Source: Lolium rigidum
Taxonomy: Eukaryota; Streptophyta; Magnoliopsida; Poales; Poaceae
NCBI RefSeq assembly: GCF_022539505.1
Contig: NC_061508.1
Location: 344,051,484-344,115,483 of the forward strand
Length of the DNA stretch: 64,000 nt
Reading direction: 5' to 3'
Below the pieces are notes generated by a model. That model was not told the DNA's origin. It saw only the letters and a program-made list of their open reading frames with translations, and made no database searches. Positions 11,101-20,776 of this stretch are shown here, in pieces. The position numbers and the translations under genes are program-made. How positions within the stretch are numbered: position 1 is the stretch's first letter; each line of letters starts with the position of its first letter.

Positions 11101-11844
11101 CCGTTGAACATTACTTTTAGGAGAGGCCTTAATGACCATAAATATATGGAATGGTTGCATTTGTGTCAACGACTTATTACCATTAATCTCACAGATGAAC
11201 CTGATAAGTTTGTATGGAAGCTTACAGATTCCGGAATGTTCACTGTTAAGTCTATGTATCTTGATTATATGAATGGTCATACTAGATTCTTACGCAAATA
11301 TTTATGGAAACTCAAGATCCCTTTAAAAATAAAAATCTTCATGTGGTTTCTTAATAATAAGGTCTTACTTACTAAGGACAATTTGGCAAAACGTAGGTGG
11401 ACAGGATCTCAAAAGTGTTGTTTCTGTAGTACTAATGAAACGGTCCATCATTTGTTTCTTACATGCCCCTTTGCTACTATTATTTGGCGGATGATTTACT
11501 TTGCTTATAATATTCCGCCACCAACTAGTATTAATAATATGTTTGGGAACTGGTTGTATGGAGTTCCGAAGAAAGATAAGCAGAAAATTAGGATTGGTAT
11601 ATCTGCTATATGTTGGGCAATATGGAACACTAGAAATGATATGATTTTTAATAATCAAAAGGGTACTAACTTTTTGCAGGTCATTCTTCGAGCTGTGCAT
11701 TGGATACAGTTATGGGCTTTCCTGCTACCGGAGGAGCAGCGCAAGGATATGGATACTGGTTGCAACAGACTGCTGGTGCTTACTCAGGACTTCTATTACC
11801 GGGCTACTGGGTGGCGACACATTAATAGGATAGAGTATGGCTAG
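8152..11844 (+). CDS. LINE ORF2 protein: endonuclease, reverse transcriptase, zf-RVT domain
   Basis: This 1230-residue polyprotein nicks genomic DNA and reverse transcribes the LINE RNA from the nick. The N-terminal apurinic-like endonuclease (about residues 1-230) shows the WN, LLET, AGDFN and SDHTPL motifs. The reverse transcriptase follows: KAPGPDGFPAEFYQ, YRPICLLN, KIDFEKAYDKV, RQGDPLSPILFNIV and the catalytic YADDT near residues 700-705. The C-terminal third has the plant zf-RVT region with CCFC and HHLFLTCPF. No stop or frameshift interrupts it, so it could be active. The start is the ATG abutting the ORF1 stop, which suggests termination-reinitiation or a similar coupled mechanism. The length is typical for plant L1-like ORF2. 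Confidence 0.95.
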   Translation: MAMNSLCGLTWNSEGFGDPGKHLFVKEAIREYRLDYIALLETGRSNFTVPFLRDLSCGKEFSWFCLPPQGRSGGILVGINTNTLKVNTVVNGEFCVKLSLKSKIDGFEWVLVPVYGAAQDSLKHAFLSELVRICEAETLPLLLAGDFNILRKPEDKSNDNYNPRWPFIFNAIIESLNLKEIALSGRQYTWASRRVTPTYEKLDRVLASVEWEQKFPLVSVRALSRSGSDHTPLLIDSGNHAHLGNKARFSFELSWLQQDGFYDLVAAEWVAAPMGVSPIDTWQKKIRHLRRFLRGWAKNLSGKYKLEKERLLQIIDFLDIKAETCPLSNVERDELKLANDKLNKLRRAEETKWAQRAKVKYVEEGGDNTKYFHLIANGKHRKKKIFQLEQDEGTIVGDDNLKTYITEYYKKLFGEPQHNSILMVEDRVDDIPQVSAAENELLIKDYSLEEVYEAISQMKHNKAPGPDGFPAEFYQTFWEVIKLDLMALFMSFQRGELPLHRLNFGVITLLPKKDNATQIQQYRPICLLNVIFKIFTKVATIRISEVAHNVIKPTQTAFMPGRHILEGVVVLHESIHELHRKKLDGVLFKIDFEKAYDKVKWPFLQQVLRMKGFDEIWCDRIRQYVQGGSVGIRVNDDIGHNFQTRKGLRQGDPLSPILFNIVADMLAIIIARAKEAGQIGGLLPHLVEGGISILQYADDTILFMEHDIVKALNMKLILCIFEQLSGLKINFHKSEIFCFGKAKDIEQQYMQIFGCEAGALPFKYLGIPIHHRILRNAEWNPVESRFASKLGCWRSKMLSYGDRLVLINSVLTSLSMFMLSFMEIPVGVRKRLDFYRSNFFWQSDEKKKRYRLSKWNIICRPKDQGGLGIEVLELKNKCLLSKWLYKLLTEEGMWQQILHNKYLHSKTLPQVEAKPTDSPFWKGLMKVKSDFFSRGFFNVGDGSSVRFWEDVWLGDVPLSQQYPSLYNIAQHRDVLVSTVLAQNPLNITFRRGLNDHKYMEWLHLCQRLITINLTDEPDKFVWKLTDSGMFTVKSMYLDYMNGHTRFLRKYLWKLKIPLKIKIFMWFLNNKVLLTKDNLAKRRWTGSQKCCFCSTNETVHHLFLTCPFATIIWRMIYFAYNIPPPTSINNMFGNWLYGVPKKDKQKIRIGISAICWAIWNTRNDMIFNNQKGTNFLQVILRAVHWIQLWAFLLPEEQRKDMDTGCNRLLVLTQDFYYRATGWRHINRIEYG

Positions 11845-12036
11845 CCTATTTAGATGTTTGCTGTTCCGTTGGTTGGTTTATGTGGCAACCATGACGGACC
11901 CATGATTGTTTTTCTTTCTTTCGTACTTGTTACTTGATACTTGATACTTTATATGTTTAATAAAAGGCCGTGTGCATCAATTGATGCAGAGGCTGGGGCT
12001 GTTGCTCCTTTATCGAAAAAAAAAATCGAGGCTTCA

Positions 12037-13252
12037 TGGTGCCAGGCGCTATGCTTTCATGTGCAGAAATTCACGAATATACTTTTTTTTTCAGAAATTC
12101 AGTTTTGAGGCATACACAGAAATATATACATACTCAAAATAAATAGATAACTTCCAAATATTTTGGAAATACTTGGACCACATATACATAAATCTAGGCA
12201 TGTAATATCACATTTCAACCTACCCAAACTACCATAAAATGTTTGATTGCAGTGCTTTTGAATCTAGACTAGATAGTTTTGCATTGTTATGATCAGGTAT
12301 ATCCAGATATTGATATTTTAAAAAATACATATAAGCTTGCTCGGATTATGTATTCATAATCGTGGTGCAAGTGGGTTTCAGTCATCTTGTTAGCTTTCAG
12401 GGCTATATATTCCTAGAATAATCAGGGAAAAAACTATTTTATCATATCAATAAAAAAGGAAACAAGATCCCCACCATTATTTTCATGTGCTACGATGCAT
12501 CTATCATCCTCTGAACTATGTGGCGTCCACCTATGGTTCACACGAACTGCCGGAAGCTATTCACGCCAGCTTGATACTGTCACCATGACCATCAGTATAT
12601 ACTTTTTTGCTCCGGATGTGATGCTAACTGGCTGCTTTATGCAAATTGCGATCATTAAGAAAAGTAGCTGAGAATACTCAACAGAATAAAGCAACATATC
12701 TCAACGTGTACTGATAATTTAGCATCAGTCCGAAAGGAATTTTGTTGTATCTCAGATATGATCAGTCAACAGTACATAAATATAGACAGTTTATACGATG
12801 ATGTACCTATTCCATTACTTTTGAGTTAACATCAGTATACCGTACCAGGAATAAATTCTGAGTCGATAGCTTCTAGGATACTATACGGCCTGTTAGATCA
12901 CTGTATCAGCATGAGCACAGTTTTGTGTTAACATCACACTATAAAAAATTAAAAATGGCTAGTTCACCAATGCAAATAAACTACCTGCTACATCAGTACA
13001 TGCACAAGAATGTAACTTGGAAAGTTTTGGAATAATAGTTTTAGCCTCAGCCATCTTTGAGAGCTAGGTTTAGTTGAGGATATCCCTGCAGATTACAAAC
13101 CCATGCCAATCTGCAGCATAAAAATATATTGTGTTTTGACTAAACTGACCTTCTTTTGTTCTTGCATTGTCAAAACTCCAACTTCATCAATGAGACGAGG
13201 ATTGAAATTAAGAACTAGGTAAAATTTAACTGTGTATTGGTCTTTTCCTCAG
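12037..13252 (+). other. Remainder of intron 2 of DUF247 copy 2
   Basis: AT-rich sequence with no open frame or recognisable repeat. It ends in a polypyrimidine tract and acceptor TCTTTTCCTCAG at 13,241-13,252. Confidence 0.5.
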
Positions 13253-14684
13253 AGATCAGCGACATGCATGTAAACAAGCGCTATTTTAAGATAATGCTAA
13301 AGAAATTGTGCAGCGCAGTTCCTGCAGTATATGGTGACTCGCAGCAACCCACCATCTACATGGTCCCCCAGGAACTTTATAACTCTGGTTATGACGCCAG
13401 GGGGAATATGAGCCAGTTGCTGTTTGTCTAGGCAGCAGAAACTCCAAGATTGGTGGTCTTCCCCCGTGCAAGTACAAAGAGAGCTTGGTGCAATTTGATA
13501 AGTACAAATGGTGCTGTGTGCGGCAGCTCATTAGCCGGCACTGTACCCTTTTGGAGCCCGCCAGGACTGTGGTGCTACTGGACAGATGTTTCACGAGCAT
13601 GAAACGCCTTTTGCCTCAAATTCAGGCCTCCTACTCTCAAGGCACTTTGAGGACTTCGGGTTCCCATCCCGAAGATGAGGTGGCCGAGATGATGTTACTC
13701 GACGGTTGTTTCATCCTACACCGCTTGCTAAAGTATGCGCGCCGCGCGAAAATGGAAGCTGATGGCTACAGAGATCAATTTGACGAGGATGGTTACGAGG
13801 ACTGGACTCAGGTATACGGCAGGTGTGGGGTGTGGCAGCTGGTGACGCGTGACCTGCTGCTTCTGGAGAACCAGATCCCCTTTTCCGTCATCCGGAATCT
13901 CTTTCAGCAGCTCAGGAACGAGGACGAACCCGAAGAGCTCCTCGTGACTGGCAGCCTCAGGCTTTTCCGCTCTCTTCGTCCCCAAATGTTGCACCGCTCG
14001 CACATCGCATGCAACAAAGTGCACCACCTGCTGCATCTCTTCTACCTCTCTGTCAGCCTACCGCCGAGCCAACGCCAGCAGCAGCACTGGCACCGCCAAA
14101 GTGACGCTTTGCTGCCGGAGCTTCCACAGTGGATCCCATGCGCCAAGGAGCTGGAGGAGGCCGGGATCCGGTTTCGGAAGAGAAGTAATGCAAGGAGCTT
14201 CCTGGACATTGTCTTCGCCCGTGGCGTACTGGAGATCCCGCAGCTGGAGCTCAACGACTCCAGCGAGTCGCTGCTCCGGAACCTAATCGCGTTCGAGCAG
14301 ACTTACCCGGACACCCCGCGGGACGTCTCCACCTACGCCGTCTTCATGAACTGTCTCATCACCTCGCCGGAGGACATGAGGATCCTGGACCTGCACGGCA
14401 TCCTCGTCAACCATCTCAACAGCAGGAGGGACGTCGTCTGGCGATTCTTCAGCGACATCGTCACGCGGGTGCATTGGTCCACCGACAACTACCTGGTCGA
14501 CCTGATGGGCGCGGTGAACAGGTACAGAGACAGCAGACGGCATAAGTGGCGTGCTGCGCTTGTCCGCAACTATTTCAGCAACCCTTGGGTGACCATGTCG
14601 GTGCTTGCTGCCCTGGTCCTGCTCACCATGTCTGTGCTGCAGACCTTCTTTGCTGTCTATGCCTACTTCAAGCCTCCGAAGTAG
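13253..14684 (+). CDS. DUF247 (UPF0481) copy 2, main exon, one frameshift
   Basis: This exon encodes nearly the whole DUF247 domain and a C-terminal membrane helix (about 14,575-14,655). Exons at 5209-5327 and 5844-5956 join to it in matching phase. Their total of 1664 nt becomes 1665, exactly 555 codons, if one base is missing. That base falls in the GGGGG run at about 13,400: upstream the reading is frame 1 (SAVPAVYGD, IYMVPQEL) and downstream frame 3 (EPVAVCLGS, KYKWCCVRQLI), with a TAG at 13,429 if the frame is not shifted. Landmarks include LVTRDLLLLENQIPF, GVLEIPQLEL and CLITSPEDMRIL. The mutation may be real or a homopolymer sequencing error. The exon's frame changes only once, unlike copy 1, so this is the better preserved paralog. 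The function of this member is unknown. Confidence 0.85.
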
Positions 14685-15877
14685 GCGCACATACAGTAGA
14701 GGTAAGCTAGCCAGAAATATGTTGGGAGAACAGCTAAGGTGCTGCTTTCATGAAACTGGGCATGTATTAGAAGAACATACAATATTTCTTGGCTTCTTGC
14801 TATATGTTACGGAGAGTGTCATGGCGTTCAGTCAAAACTTTACCTCTCTAACTGCGGACCGGAGATGTTAATCTTATTTGGTTATGTATCCTGCTGCATC
14901 TATGATTCCTTAATGTTGCCTATCTTTCTTCAGTGGCTTCCCTGTTACTATAATCCATTGGTATTCTTTTTTTTTTTTTTTTTTTTTTTACGAAACAATC
15001 CATTGGTATTCTGTGACAGACAGAATTTCTGTCTGTTCTCGTATTGTAACTGAACTGAGTAATAGCTATTCATATGTTTCTCTTCGCTAGCTACCTTACA
15101 ACACGATCTGGATTCACTAAGTAATTTGACCTTTTTATAAGAGCACTAGTGGAATTATGTAAGAAAAAGAAGTTGTCATATCATATAATACCATCTATGT
15201 GCATAATTTTTTTGCTAGAAAGGCCACATTAATTCAGAGGATTCCACAAACATAGTGATTAGATGCCATGGTCATGGCATGACATGTCCAAACCTAAATA
15301 GACTGAAAACAGGACAACAAGAAATGGAACCTTTTTTATTAAATCAGAGAAAAAATATAAACATTTATTTAGATCATACAGAATCAAAAGCAAATTTTGT
15401 GTATTGTAGCTAGGGAATCTTAACTCAATTTCACGACAGCTATTAGCTCATGTAAAATTAGGTTGGACTGTGATTGAAAGAATTTATTTATTGTGGAATG
15501 TTAAAAATAAGCCACAAAGCACAAAATAATTAGTTGGTTAAAACAATATGATACACAGAAATTTGGCACACAAGAGGAATTACCATCAGTGGTGGACCTA
15601 TGGGGAGGATTTCCATCATGGGTATGCGGAGTTAAAACATTTCTATTTCTATTTGGTTAACAATATAAAACCTAAATTTCACCATAAAAAACTAATAAGA
15701 TACAGAAAGTTATTCGTAGCAACAGTGTCTCTAGTTAAATTGAAAAATCAAAACAAAAACCGATGCGGTAGTTTAATGCTACAATGCACATGAATCATCC
15801 AGCGTTCTCAATCGGCAAAAGACTGAAGAAGATAAAATGACTCACAGATCCTCAGTTGGGGGATTGTTGTGGCGGCG
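14685..15877. other. 3' flank of DUF247 copy 2
   Basis: No gene recognised. It holds the 3' UTR of copy 2, the 30-bp retroposon at 14,967-14,996 and AT-rich sequence up to the chromovirus insertion at 15,883. Confidence 0.4.
14952..15011 (-). mobile_element. Ultra-short poly(A) retroposon with 15-bp target duplication
   Basis: AATCCATTGGTATTC is repeated exactly at 14,952-14,966 and 14,997-15,011. Between the copies are only 23 T and ACGAAAC, so on the minus strand the insert reads GTTTCGT followed by 23 A. That is the structure of a LINE- or SINE-derived insertion truncated to its last seven bases plus the tail. Confidence 0.75.
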
Positions 15878-15882
15878 GAGCA

Positions 15883-16265
15883 TGTCAGGATCACGGTTGA
15901 TCACTGACGATTTTCATCGAGCCAGAGGAGATGGGAAGGAGCACTCGGGGCTCAGATCTACACTAACTACCTACTGGAAAAGAAAATACATGGTAAAAAT
16001 AGGGTTTTGCATTGCTTGATCCTCCCAGCCACCCCACTCGCCCCTTTATATCGAAGGAACGAGCTCAAGCATGATTACAATTCTGCCCTCATCAACTAAG
16101 CAACACTGTTTAAGGGTTTAAGGCTAAAACGGTAAAGACAGACTTGGAGTGCTGATAGCCATTGGATTAACTCCAGGTCACTGCGCCTTCATCTCAGCCG
16201 TTGTCTGTTGTCTTTGGACAGCAACAGTGACAGATAGCGGGTGTTGTCGGTGTCGGAACCTGACA
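15883..16265 (-). repeat. Left LTR of the chromovirus (383 bp)
   Basis: Matches 28,421-28,803 with four differences; TG...CA ends; 5-bp duplication GAGCA immediately outside. Confidence 0.93.
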
Positions 16266-16289
16266 CTGCCCCCTCCTTAAGTCAAGACG

Positions 16290-17858
16290 TCAGGGCTTGA
16301 ACCAGGGAAATGTTGCTTGTATGAAGGATGCGTCTTCCCACGTAGCTTCATGTTCTTCCATGTTTTCCCAGTGAATCAACCATTGAGGTACTGGAATGTC
16401 GTACTCACCAGCATTGCGAGGAATGCAGCGACGTTGCGAGATAGCTTTTGGCGCCATTTTGATCTTGCCATCAGCCGTTACCGCAGGCAGCTTGGGGTTG
16501 GGTATAGCTGCATTTCCCAGGTGCTTCTTTAGTTGATTGACATGGAAAACGTCGTGGATTTGTGTACCTTCAGGCAGCTGAAGCTTGTAAGCGACTTGAC
16601 CCACGCGCTGAAGAATCTTGAAGGGACCGTACCATTTGAAGGTCAGTTTGAGCGCATTTCGCAGGCCGAGAGCAGTTTCTCTGTAGGGTTGCATCTTGAG
16701 GTACACCATGTCGCCCACCACGAATGTCCGCTCCGTTCTGTTTGCATCAGCATACTTTTTCATGCGATTCTGAGCTTGCAGCAGATTGGCCTGTAGGGTT
16801 TTGACCATGTGGTCTTTTTCTTGAATGGTGACTGTTATATCTGCAACCACATTGCACGGTACTGACAGCTGGTGGAGGAGAGGTGGAGCATACTCATAGA
16901 GTGCTTCAAAGGGTGACATCTTGATTGCAGTATGATATGAACAGTTGTACCACCATTCAGCTGCTGGCAGCCATTGGTGCCACTTCTTTGGTTCTTGGAA
17001 CGCCATGCAACGCAAGTACTGTTCGAGACACTGGTTAACTCGCTCAGTTTGACCGTCTGTCTCTGGGTGGTGAGCTGAACTGTATTTCAGAGCTATGTTA
17101 AAGGAGCTGAAGAGATCTTTCCATAACTTGCTTGTGAATATTGTATCTCTGTCACTCACAATGCTTGCAGGAGGACCATGGAGTTTAACTATGTGATCCA
17201 TGAATTTGTCAGCCACTGTCTGTACTGTGTAGGGATGTGACAGTGGTATGAAGTGGGCATACTTAGTCAGACGATCAACAACCACTAGGATGACATCCTT
17301 GCCTTGTGATTTGGGGAGCCCTTCCACAAAATCCATGCTAATGTCAGTCCATTTTTGGTGAGGAATAGGTAATGGCTGCAGTAGTCCAGGGTACTGTATT
17401 CTCTCAGTCTTGGAGATCTGGCAGGTAGGGCATTCTGCTACCAGAGTGGCTATAGTTTTCTTCAATGCAGGCCAGTAGAATAGCTGCTGTATGCGATGCA
17501 GGGTTACTCTGTGGCCAGAATGTCCACCATAGACTGAAGAATGAAAGGCATGGAATATTTTGGTTCTGAGGTCAGTAGAGCTGCCAATGTAGATCCTTCC
17601 CTTGTATCTGATGATACCAGCCTGGAGAGAATAAGATGGGTTGCTGGCTGGGTCAATGGCTAGCTCCTGTTGTAATTTGAGGCAAGCTTCATCGGCTTCG
17701 TATGAGTCAATGACTTCCTCCATCCAAGCGGGAACTAAGACAGAGATTGCAAGCACAATGTTCTTCGACAGGAGTGTCTTCCTCTTGTTGGTATTTCCTG
17801 GAGAGAGCATCAGCCACTCTATTTTCCTTGCCTTTTTTGTATTCAATGGTGTAATCAA
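16290..17858 (-). CDS. Chromovirus integrase with chromodomain-like C-terminus
   Basis: The integrase inserts element cDNA into the genome. In reading order, the zinc-binding H-H-C-C region (GGHSGHRVTLHRI, then CPTCQISK) precedes the catalytic core with the first Asp in WTDISMDFVEGLP, the second in IVSDRDTIFTS and the Glu in DGQTERVNQCLEQY. The GPFKILQRVG region follows. The end, from IPVPQWLIHWENMEEHEATW to FPWFKP, resembles the chromodomain that guides chromoviruses to specific chromatin. This frame is displaced from the RT/RNase H frame by one indel at about 17,740-17,850, so the first residues listed from 17,858 are not authentic. Confidence 0.9.
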   Translation of the reverse strand: MITPLNTKKARKIEWLMLSPGNTNKRKTLLSKNIVLAISVLVPAWMEEVIDSYEADEACLKLQQELAIDPASNPSYSLQAGIIRYKGRIYIGSSTDLRTKIFHAFHSSVYGGHSGHRVTLHRIQQLFYWPALKKTIATLVAECPTCQISKTERIQYPGLLQPLPIPHQKWTDISMDFVEGLPKSQGKDVILVVVDRLTKYAHFIPLSHPYTVQTVADKFMDHIVKLHGPPASIVSDRDTIFTSKLWKDLFSSFNIALKYSSAHHPETDGQTERVNQCLEQYLRCMAFQEPKKWHQWLPAAEWWYNCSYHTAIKMSPFEALYEYAPPLLHQLSVPCNVVADITVTIQEKDHMVKTLQANLLQAQNRMKKYADANRTERTFVVGDMVYLKMQPYRETALGLRNALKLTFKWYGPFKILQRVGQVAYKLQLPEGTQIHDVFHVNQLKKHLGNAAIPNPKLPAVTADGKIKMAPKAISQRRCIPRNAGEYDIPVPQWLIHWENMEEHEATWEDASFIQATFPWFKP

Positions 17859-19234
17859 ACTCGAGGAGTTTTAACATCAGCTTGTGTTGTATTCCTTCAA
17901 GCAATCTCTGGCTGCCCAAGTACTGGAGACTTCTCTGGTCTGTTTTGATGATTACTTGGTTGTTGAGGAAGTAGTGGCGCCATTTTTTGAGAGCTTCTAG
18001 AATTGCTAGAGCTTCTTTTTCATAAACTGACTGAGCACCTGTTTTCGGACCCAAGCTTTTGATGTAGAAGGCCAGTGGTTTGCCATGCTGCATCAATACT
18101 GCTCCAAGGCCAGTAGCACAAGCATCAGTTTCCAGGGTAAAAGGGGAAGTGAAATCTGGCAAGCTGAGAAGTGGTGGAGTAGACATGACTAGCTTGAGTG
18201 TAGAGAATGCCTGCTGTTGATCAGGACCCCATGTGAAGCTATCTTTTTTGAGTGCTGTGAAGAGTGGTTGATAGATTGTGGCATATCCCTTTATAAATCC
18301 TCTGTAATAACCTGTCAGACCCAGAAATCCTCTGAGTTTTTTGATTGTTGTAGGAGTAGGCCAGTTGACAATGTCAGTGATTTTTGTCGGGTCAGTAGCC
18401 ACTCCCTGGCCAGAAATGATGTGGCCCAAATACTCTACCTGTGATTGACCAAAGGTACATTTACTTTTCTTGGCCTTGAGATCATGGTTTTGCAGAGTCT
18501 GGAGTACCAATGCTAGGTGCTCTTGATGCTGTGTCAGAGACTTGCTGTAGATGAGTATATCATCAAAGAAAACCAAGAAAAATTTCCTCAGGAAGGGAGA
18601 GAAGATGCTGTTCATCAGGTCTTGGAATGTAGCAGGTGCATTGCTGAGACCAAAGGGCATAACCTTGTACTCATAGTGTCCCATGTGGGTGGAAAAGGCA
18701 GTTTTGTGGATATCCTTTGGGCTCATTCTAATTTGGTGATACCCAGATCTGAGGTCTAGCTTGGAAAAAATTGTGGCTCCATGAAGTTCATCCAGTAAGT
18801 CTTCTATCACAGGTATGGGATATCTGTTCTTAATGGTTAAGTCATTCAGACTTCTATAATCCACACAGAGGCGCCAGGACTTGTCCTTTTTCTTTACCAA
18901 GATCACTGGAGAAGAGAATGGGCTGGTACTAGGTTGTATCTCCTTGTTCTGCAGCATTTCCTTGATAATGGCCTCAATTATATTTTTTTGATTGTGAGAC
19001 ATCCTGTAAGGCCTGATATTTGGAGGTGTTGCACCTGGAATAAGAGGAATGCAGTGATCTGCTGCTCTGTGAGGAGGCAACCCTTGAGGAGCAGAGAAGA
19101 TGTCTTGAAACTGCTTGACAATATCTGCCAGTAAAGCAGGAACTGGGGGCAGGTTTTGCTCATCAGTGGCAGGATCTGTATCAGTAGCTGACAGAAGAAT
19201 GTAACCCACTGCTCCACTGTCAAGAAGCTTGGAG
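17745..19234 (-). CDS. Chromovirus reverse transcriptase and RNase H
   Basis: This part of the polyprotein copies element RNA into DNA and degrades the RNA. RT landmarks are CVDYRSLNDLT, KLDLRSGYHQIRM, MPFGLSNAPATFQ and the catalytic FFDDILIYS. RNase H follows with ETDACATGLGAVL, YEKEALAILEAL and the conserved ENRVADALSR. The 5' end is cut at 19,234 by nested element A; the reading frame continues in gag-protease on the far side at 26,281. The insertion plus duplication is 7041 bp, a multiple of three, so both sides are in register. A single indel near 17,745 separates it from the integrase frame. Confidence 0.92.
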
Positions 19235-19239
19235 CACTC

Positions 19240-20776
19240 TGATGACCCACAAGTATAGGGGATCGCGATAGTCTTCGAGAGAAGTAAAACCCAAATTTAT
19301 TGATTCGACACAAGGGGAGGTAAAGAATACTTATAAGCCTTAACAACTGAGTTGTCAATTCAGCTGCACCTGGAAAAGCACTAGTAACAGGGGTGATGTG
19401 AAAGTAGCAGTAATATGAGAGCAGTAGTAACAGTAACACAGCAGCAGTAATAGCAATATGAGAGCAATGGCACCAGAAGATAGTTGATACTACTTCCAAT
19501 GACATAGAGAACAAGTATATTATGATGAGAGATGGACCGGGGTTCCCAGCGATCTACACTAGTGGTAACTCTCCAATAACAAGTAACAAGTGTTGGGTGA
19601 ACAAATTACAGTTGGGCAATTGATAGGAATCAAAGCATTAAGAAAGAACATCAGGCTTATTAATTATGTAGGCATGTTTTCCGTATATAGTCGTACGTGC
19701 TCGCAATGAGAAACTTGCGCAACATCTTTTGTCCTACCAGCCGGTGGCAGCCGGGCCTCAAGGGAAACTACTGGATATGAAGGTACTCCTTTTAATAGAG
19801 TACCGGAGCAAAGCATTAACACACCGTGAAAACATGTTATCCTCACATCACTACCATCCCCTCCGGTTGTCCCGATTTCTGTCACTTCGGGGCCTTTGGT
19901 TCCGGACAGCGACATGTGCATACAACTTGTAGATACAATCTAAGCAATAAGTATAGAGCTCAAATCTAAGATCATGCCACTCGGGCCCTAGTGACAAGCA
20001 TTAAGCATAACAAGATTGCAGCAACAATAACTTCACAAACTTTATAGATAGACTAATCATAATGTATCATCCATCGGATCCCAACAAACACAACACCGAT
20101 TACATCAGATGAATCTCAATCATGTAAGGTAGCTCATGAGACCATTGTATTGAAGTACATGGAGGAGAGAATACCGACATAGCTACTGCTAGAACCCGTA
20201 GTCCATGGGGGAACTACTCACGGAGCATGATGGAGGCGGTGGCGTCGATGGAGATGGCTTCCGGGGGCACTTCCCCGTCCCGGCAGGGTGCTGGGACAGA
20301 GTTCTGTCCCCCGAATTGGAGTTTCGCGACGGTGGCGGCGCCCCTGGAGTCTTTCTGGAGTTTCGTCAATTGGTACGATGTTTTTAGGTCGAAAGGGGTT
20401 TTATAGGCGAAGAGGCGGCGCAGGGGGGCACCTGGAGGCGCCACACCATAGGCCGGCGCGGGCCCAGGCCAGGCCGCGCCGCCTTATGGTCTGGTGGCCC
20501 TCTGGCCCCTCTCCGACTCTTCTTCGGTGTTCTGGAGCCTTCCGGGAAAAATAGGAGGTTTGGCGTTGATTTCGTCCAATTCCGAGAATATTGCCCGAAC
20601 AGCCTTTACTGGAACCAAAAACAGCAGAAAACGAGGAACCGGCACCGTGGCATCTTGTTAATAGGTTAGTTCCGGAAAACGCATAAAAACATCATAAAGT
20701 GCAAGCAAAACATGTAAGTATTGTCATAAAACAAGCATGGAACGACAGAAATTATGGATACGTCGGGGACGTATCA
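19240..20776 (-). repeat. Left LTR of element A (1537 bp)
   Basis: Begins TGATGACCCACAAGTATAGG and ends GACGTATCA. It contains the GC-rich palindrome at 20,445-20,490 and a minus-strand TATAAAA (complement of 20,399-20,405), which is the likely U3 promoter. The palindrome GATACGTC/GACGTATC lies at its end. Confidence 0.92.

Larger units (their letters stand above)
6103..12023 (+). mobile_element. L1-type non-LTR retrotransposon (LINE), nearly full length, in a DUF247 intron
   Basis: The element is flanked by a perfect 13-bp target duplication, AATCGAGGCTTCA (6090-6102 and 12024-12036), and ends in a poly(A) tract next to TTTATCG. It carries ORF1 and ORF2 without stops or frameshifts. The ORF1 frame is open right back to the 5' junction with no ATG at its head, so the element is probably slightly 5' truncated, which is usual for target-primed reverse transcription. 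The 3' UTR (11,845-12,016) has AATAAA at 11,959 and a 16-nt palindrome at 11,972-11,987. It sits in sense orientation within intron 2 of DUF247 copy 2. The intact ORFs and perfect duplication indicate a young insertion. Confidence 0.93.

Noticed and set aside
1..14684. Calling the DUF247 pair an S or Z self-incompatibility locus
   Set aside because: DUF247 is a large family; there is no partner gene or synteny in the window to support the stronger claim.
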